Assembly (NCBI GenBank): GCA_963807925.1 | Contig: CAWEDP010000002.1 | Span: 1,054,001-1,118,000 of the forward strand | Origin: CAWEDP01 sp963807925 | GTDB lineage: Bacteria > Acidobacteriota > Vicinamibacteria > Vicinamibacterales > CAVVIG01 | Direction of reading: 5' to 3' | DNA: 64,000 nt | Shown here: piece by piece, positions 62,206-64,000 of the stretch | Numbering within the stretch: position 1 is the stretch's first letter | How the letters are laid out: each line of letters begins with the position of its first letter | Position numbers and translations under genes: made by a program | The notes under the pieces: generated by a model | What the model saw: only the letters and a program-made list of their open reading frames with translations | Told to the model about the DNA's origin: nothing | Database searches by the model: none

Positions 62206-64000
62206 ATGTCCGTGACGCCGGCCATGCGCCAGTACCTGGACGCCAAGCAGCAGCATCGCGACGCGATCCTGCTGTTCCGCATGGGCGACTTCTACGAGAT
62301 GTTCTACGAAGACGCGCTGGTCGCCGCTCGCGCGCTCGACCTGACGCTGACCTCCCGGTCCAAGGCCCACAACGGGGGCGGCATCCCGATGTGCGGCGTG
62401 CCCTTTCACGCCGTCGACGGCTATATCGCGCGGCTCGTCAGAAAGGGGTTCCGGGTCGCCATCTGCGATCAAGTGGAGGATCCGAAGAAAGCCAAGGGCA
62501 TCGTCCGCCGCGAGGTCGTTCGCGTGGTCTCCCCGGGCACACTGACCGACGCCGCCTATCTGGACGCGCGCGAACCAGCCTTCCTCCTGGCGCTGGCGTT
62601 GCCCGGCGGGACACGGGCGGCCCCAGGGGATGCCGCGACGATCGGCGCCGCCCTCCTGGATCTCTCCACCGGAGAATTTTCCGCGGCCGAGTACACCGGA
62701 CCGGACGGCACCCGGGCGCTCGCGGACGAACTGGCGGTCCTCAACCCCCGGGAAATCCTCGTCCCCGCGGCCGATTCGCCGGACCAATCGGCGAACGCGC
62801 TGCTCGCCCGATGGCCCCTGATTGCGGCTTCCGGCGTCCGTCTCACGCCGGTGGACCCGTGGGCCTTCGACCCGGAGTCCGCGCGCCGCACGCTGCTCGA
62901 TCAGCTGCGTGCCGGCGCGCTCGAAGGGTTCGGGCTCGATCGACGGCCGGCGGCGGTGGCCGCCGCCGGCGCGCTCGTGCACCACCTTCGCGCCACGCAG
63001 AAGCTGGACCTGGCGCACGTCCGTTCGATCGTGTACCGCGAACGGGGCGATGCGCTCCTCCTCGATCCGACGACGCTCAAGCACCTCGAGATCGTCGAGG
63101 CCGTCGGGGGCGGGCGCGAGGGGTCGCTCCTCCACGAACTGGACCGTACCATCACGTCCATGGGCAGCCGACTCCTGCGCCGGTGGCTGTTGCGGCCGCT
63201 CGTGGCGCTCGAGCCGATCCGCGATCGGCTCGACGCGGTGGAGGAGCTCGCATTTCGCACCACCGAGCGCGGCAAGCTGCGCGAGGCCATCAAGCCGCTG
63301 CTCGATCTGGAGCGGCTCGTGGCGCGGGTGGCGCTCGGCACGGCGGGGCCGCGCGATCTCGTCGGGCTGAAGGTCTCGCTCGGGCTCATTCCCCGCGTTC
63401 GCAGCATTCTCGCCGACCTCCGCGCGCCGCTGGTGACGTCGCTGGTGGCCGGCCTGGACGATGTGGCGGAGGTCCGCGAGGCGATCGAGCGCACGCTCAT
63501 CGACGACCCGCCGGCGCTCACCCGCGACGGCGGCTTCACGCGAGACGGGGTCGACCCGGTGCTGGACGAGTTGAAGACGATCAGCCGGTCCGGCAAGCAG
63601 GTGATTGCCGAACTGGAGGACCGGGAGCGGACGCGCACCGGGATCGGGTCGCTGAAGGTCCGCTACAACCGGGTGTTCGGCTACTACATCGAAGTCTCGA
63701 AATCGAACCTGCACGCGGTGCCGGTCGACTACATTCGCAAGCAGACGATCGCCGGCGGCGAGCGGTTCATCACGCCGGCGCTGAAGGAGTACGAGGAAAA
63801 GGTGCTGGGCGCCGACGAGCGCATTCTCGACAGCGAGGTCGAGATCTTCGAGCGCCTGCGCGCGTCGGTCGCGTCGGAAGCGCCGCGCATCCAGGCGTCA
63901 GCCCGGGCGCTGGCCGCGCTCGATGTGCTTGCCGCGCTCGCGGAAACGGCCTCGGCCGCCAACTACAGCAAGCCGCACGTCCACGACGGCGACGAGCTCT
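62206..64000 (+). CDS. mutS: DNA mismatch repair protein MutS, C-terminus beyond the window
   Basis: The first 598 residues are visible. The mismatch-binding domain starts TPAMRQYLDAKQQHRDAILL and contains FRMGDFYEMFYEDA with the Phe-x-Glu mismatch-reading motif, GGIPMCGVPFHAVDGYIA and AICDQVEDPKKAKG. The connector and lever domains follow (SLLHELDRTITSMGSRLLRR; FGYYIEVSKSNLHAVP). The ATPase domain lies off the right edge. Start is ATG 62206. Confidence 0.96.
   Translation, partial: MSVTPAMRQYLDAKQQHRDAILLFRMGDFYEMFYEDALVAARALDLTLTSRSKAHNGGGIPMCGVPFHAVDGYIARLVRKGFRVAICDQVEDPKKAKGIVRREVVRVVSPGTLTDAAYLDAREPAFLLALALPGGTRAAPGDAATIGAALLDLSTGEFSAAEYTGPDGTRALADELAVLNPREILVPAADSPDQSANALLARWPLIAASGVRLTPVDPWAFDPESARRTLLDQLRAGALEGFGLDRRPAAVAAAGALVHHLRATQKLDLAHVRSIVYRERGDALLLDPTTLKHLEIVEAVGGGREGSLLHELDRTITSMGSRLLRRWLLRPLVALEPIRDRLDAVEELAFRTTERGKLREAIKPLLDLERLVARVALGTAGPRDLVGLKVSLGLIPRVRSILADLRAPLVTSLVAGLDDVAEVREAIERTLIDDPPALTRDGGFTRDGVDPVLDELKTISRSGKQVIAELEDRERTRTGIGSLKVRYNRVFGYYIEVSKSNLHAVPVDYIRKQTIAGGERFITPALKEYEEKVLGADERILDSEVEIFERLRASVASEAPRIQASARALAALDVLAALAETASAANYSKPHVHDGDEL

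Noticed and set aside
1..64000. CRISPR arrays, tRNA or rRNA genes, insertion sequences, defence islands
   Set aside because: None was recognised on reading; no spaced direct repeats, tRNA-like cloverleaves or transposase motifs were seen. A covariance-model search would be decisive for RNA genes.

Overview
The window is visibly GC-rich, densely packed and dominated by housekeeping genes. The gene mix suggests an Acidobacteriota genome, possibly class Vicinamibacteria. The signs are an alternative-complex-III operon, a Tol-Pal operon with CpoB, a pseudopilin/secretin cluster with a cohesin-tailed secretin, and an rpoN-hprK-regulatory PTS cluster beside LPS-export genes. This placement rests on recognising gene families; no phylogeny was run. 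No rRNA, tRNA, CRISPR array, prophage or insertion sequence was seen.

Layout. 1-6515: a type II secretion/type IV pilus-like cluster (PilP/GspC-like protein, secretin, three pseudopilin-like proteins), interrupted by a reverse-strand Ig-like/PKD lipoprotein. 6606-10861: murQ with a serine hydrolase, xerD and metK. 10872-17237: a PHP-domain protein, a fused LptF-LptG permease and a GH57 glycosidase. 17549-22873 (reverse strand): parA-parB, a bifunctional-nuclease-family gene, miaB and recN. 22906-27969: tolQ-tolR-tolA-tolB-pal-cpoB with a good sigma70-type promoter. 28050-28487: ssb. 28519-46586: eighteen kilobases all on the reverse strand, in transcription order guaA, dnaE, accA, recJ, a fused LptC/LptA-type protein, lptB, rpoN, hpf, hprK, rapZ, PTS EIIA, HPr, enzyme I and a cupin. 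46619-52813: a PQQ-type beta-propeller, an unknown membrane protein and a 1296-residue orphan histidine kinase. 52949-58816: monohaem cytochrome c followed by actA-actB1-actB2-actC-actD. 58858-62074 (reverse strand): tsaB, rimI, a DUF465 protein, psd and pssA. 62206 to the right edge: the start of mutS.

How the genes work together. The envelope is the main theme: LPS transport (LptB, LptC/A fusion, LptFG fusion), outer-membrane integrity (Tol-Pal), phospholipid synthesis (PssA, Psd), fatty-acid synthesis (AccA), wall recycling (MurQ) and protein or pilus export (secretin cluster). The PTS genes include HPr with both the His and Ser phosphorylation sites, HPr kinase, enzyme I and one man-type EIIA. 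There is no EIIB or EIIC, so this looks like a regulatory phosphorelay. The Act operon is a quinol-oxidising respiratory complex.

The most unusual observation is that seven genes carry eight apparent frameshifts. Every one is repaired by removing exactly one base, and six lie within a few bases of the tetranucleotide GTAC. This looks more like a motif-linked sequencing artefact, perhaps from modified DNA, than gene decay. Two Lpt protein fusions, the Act operon without an adjacent oxidase, and overlapping divergent promoters at the pilin/lipoprotein junction are the next most interesting points.
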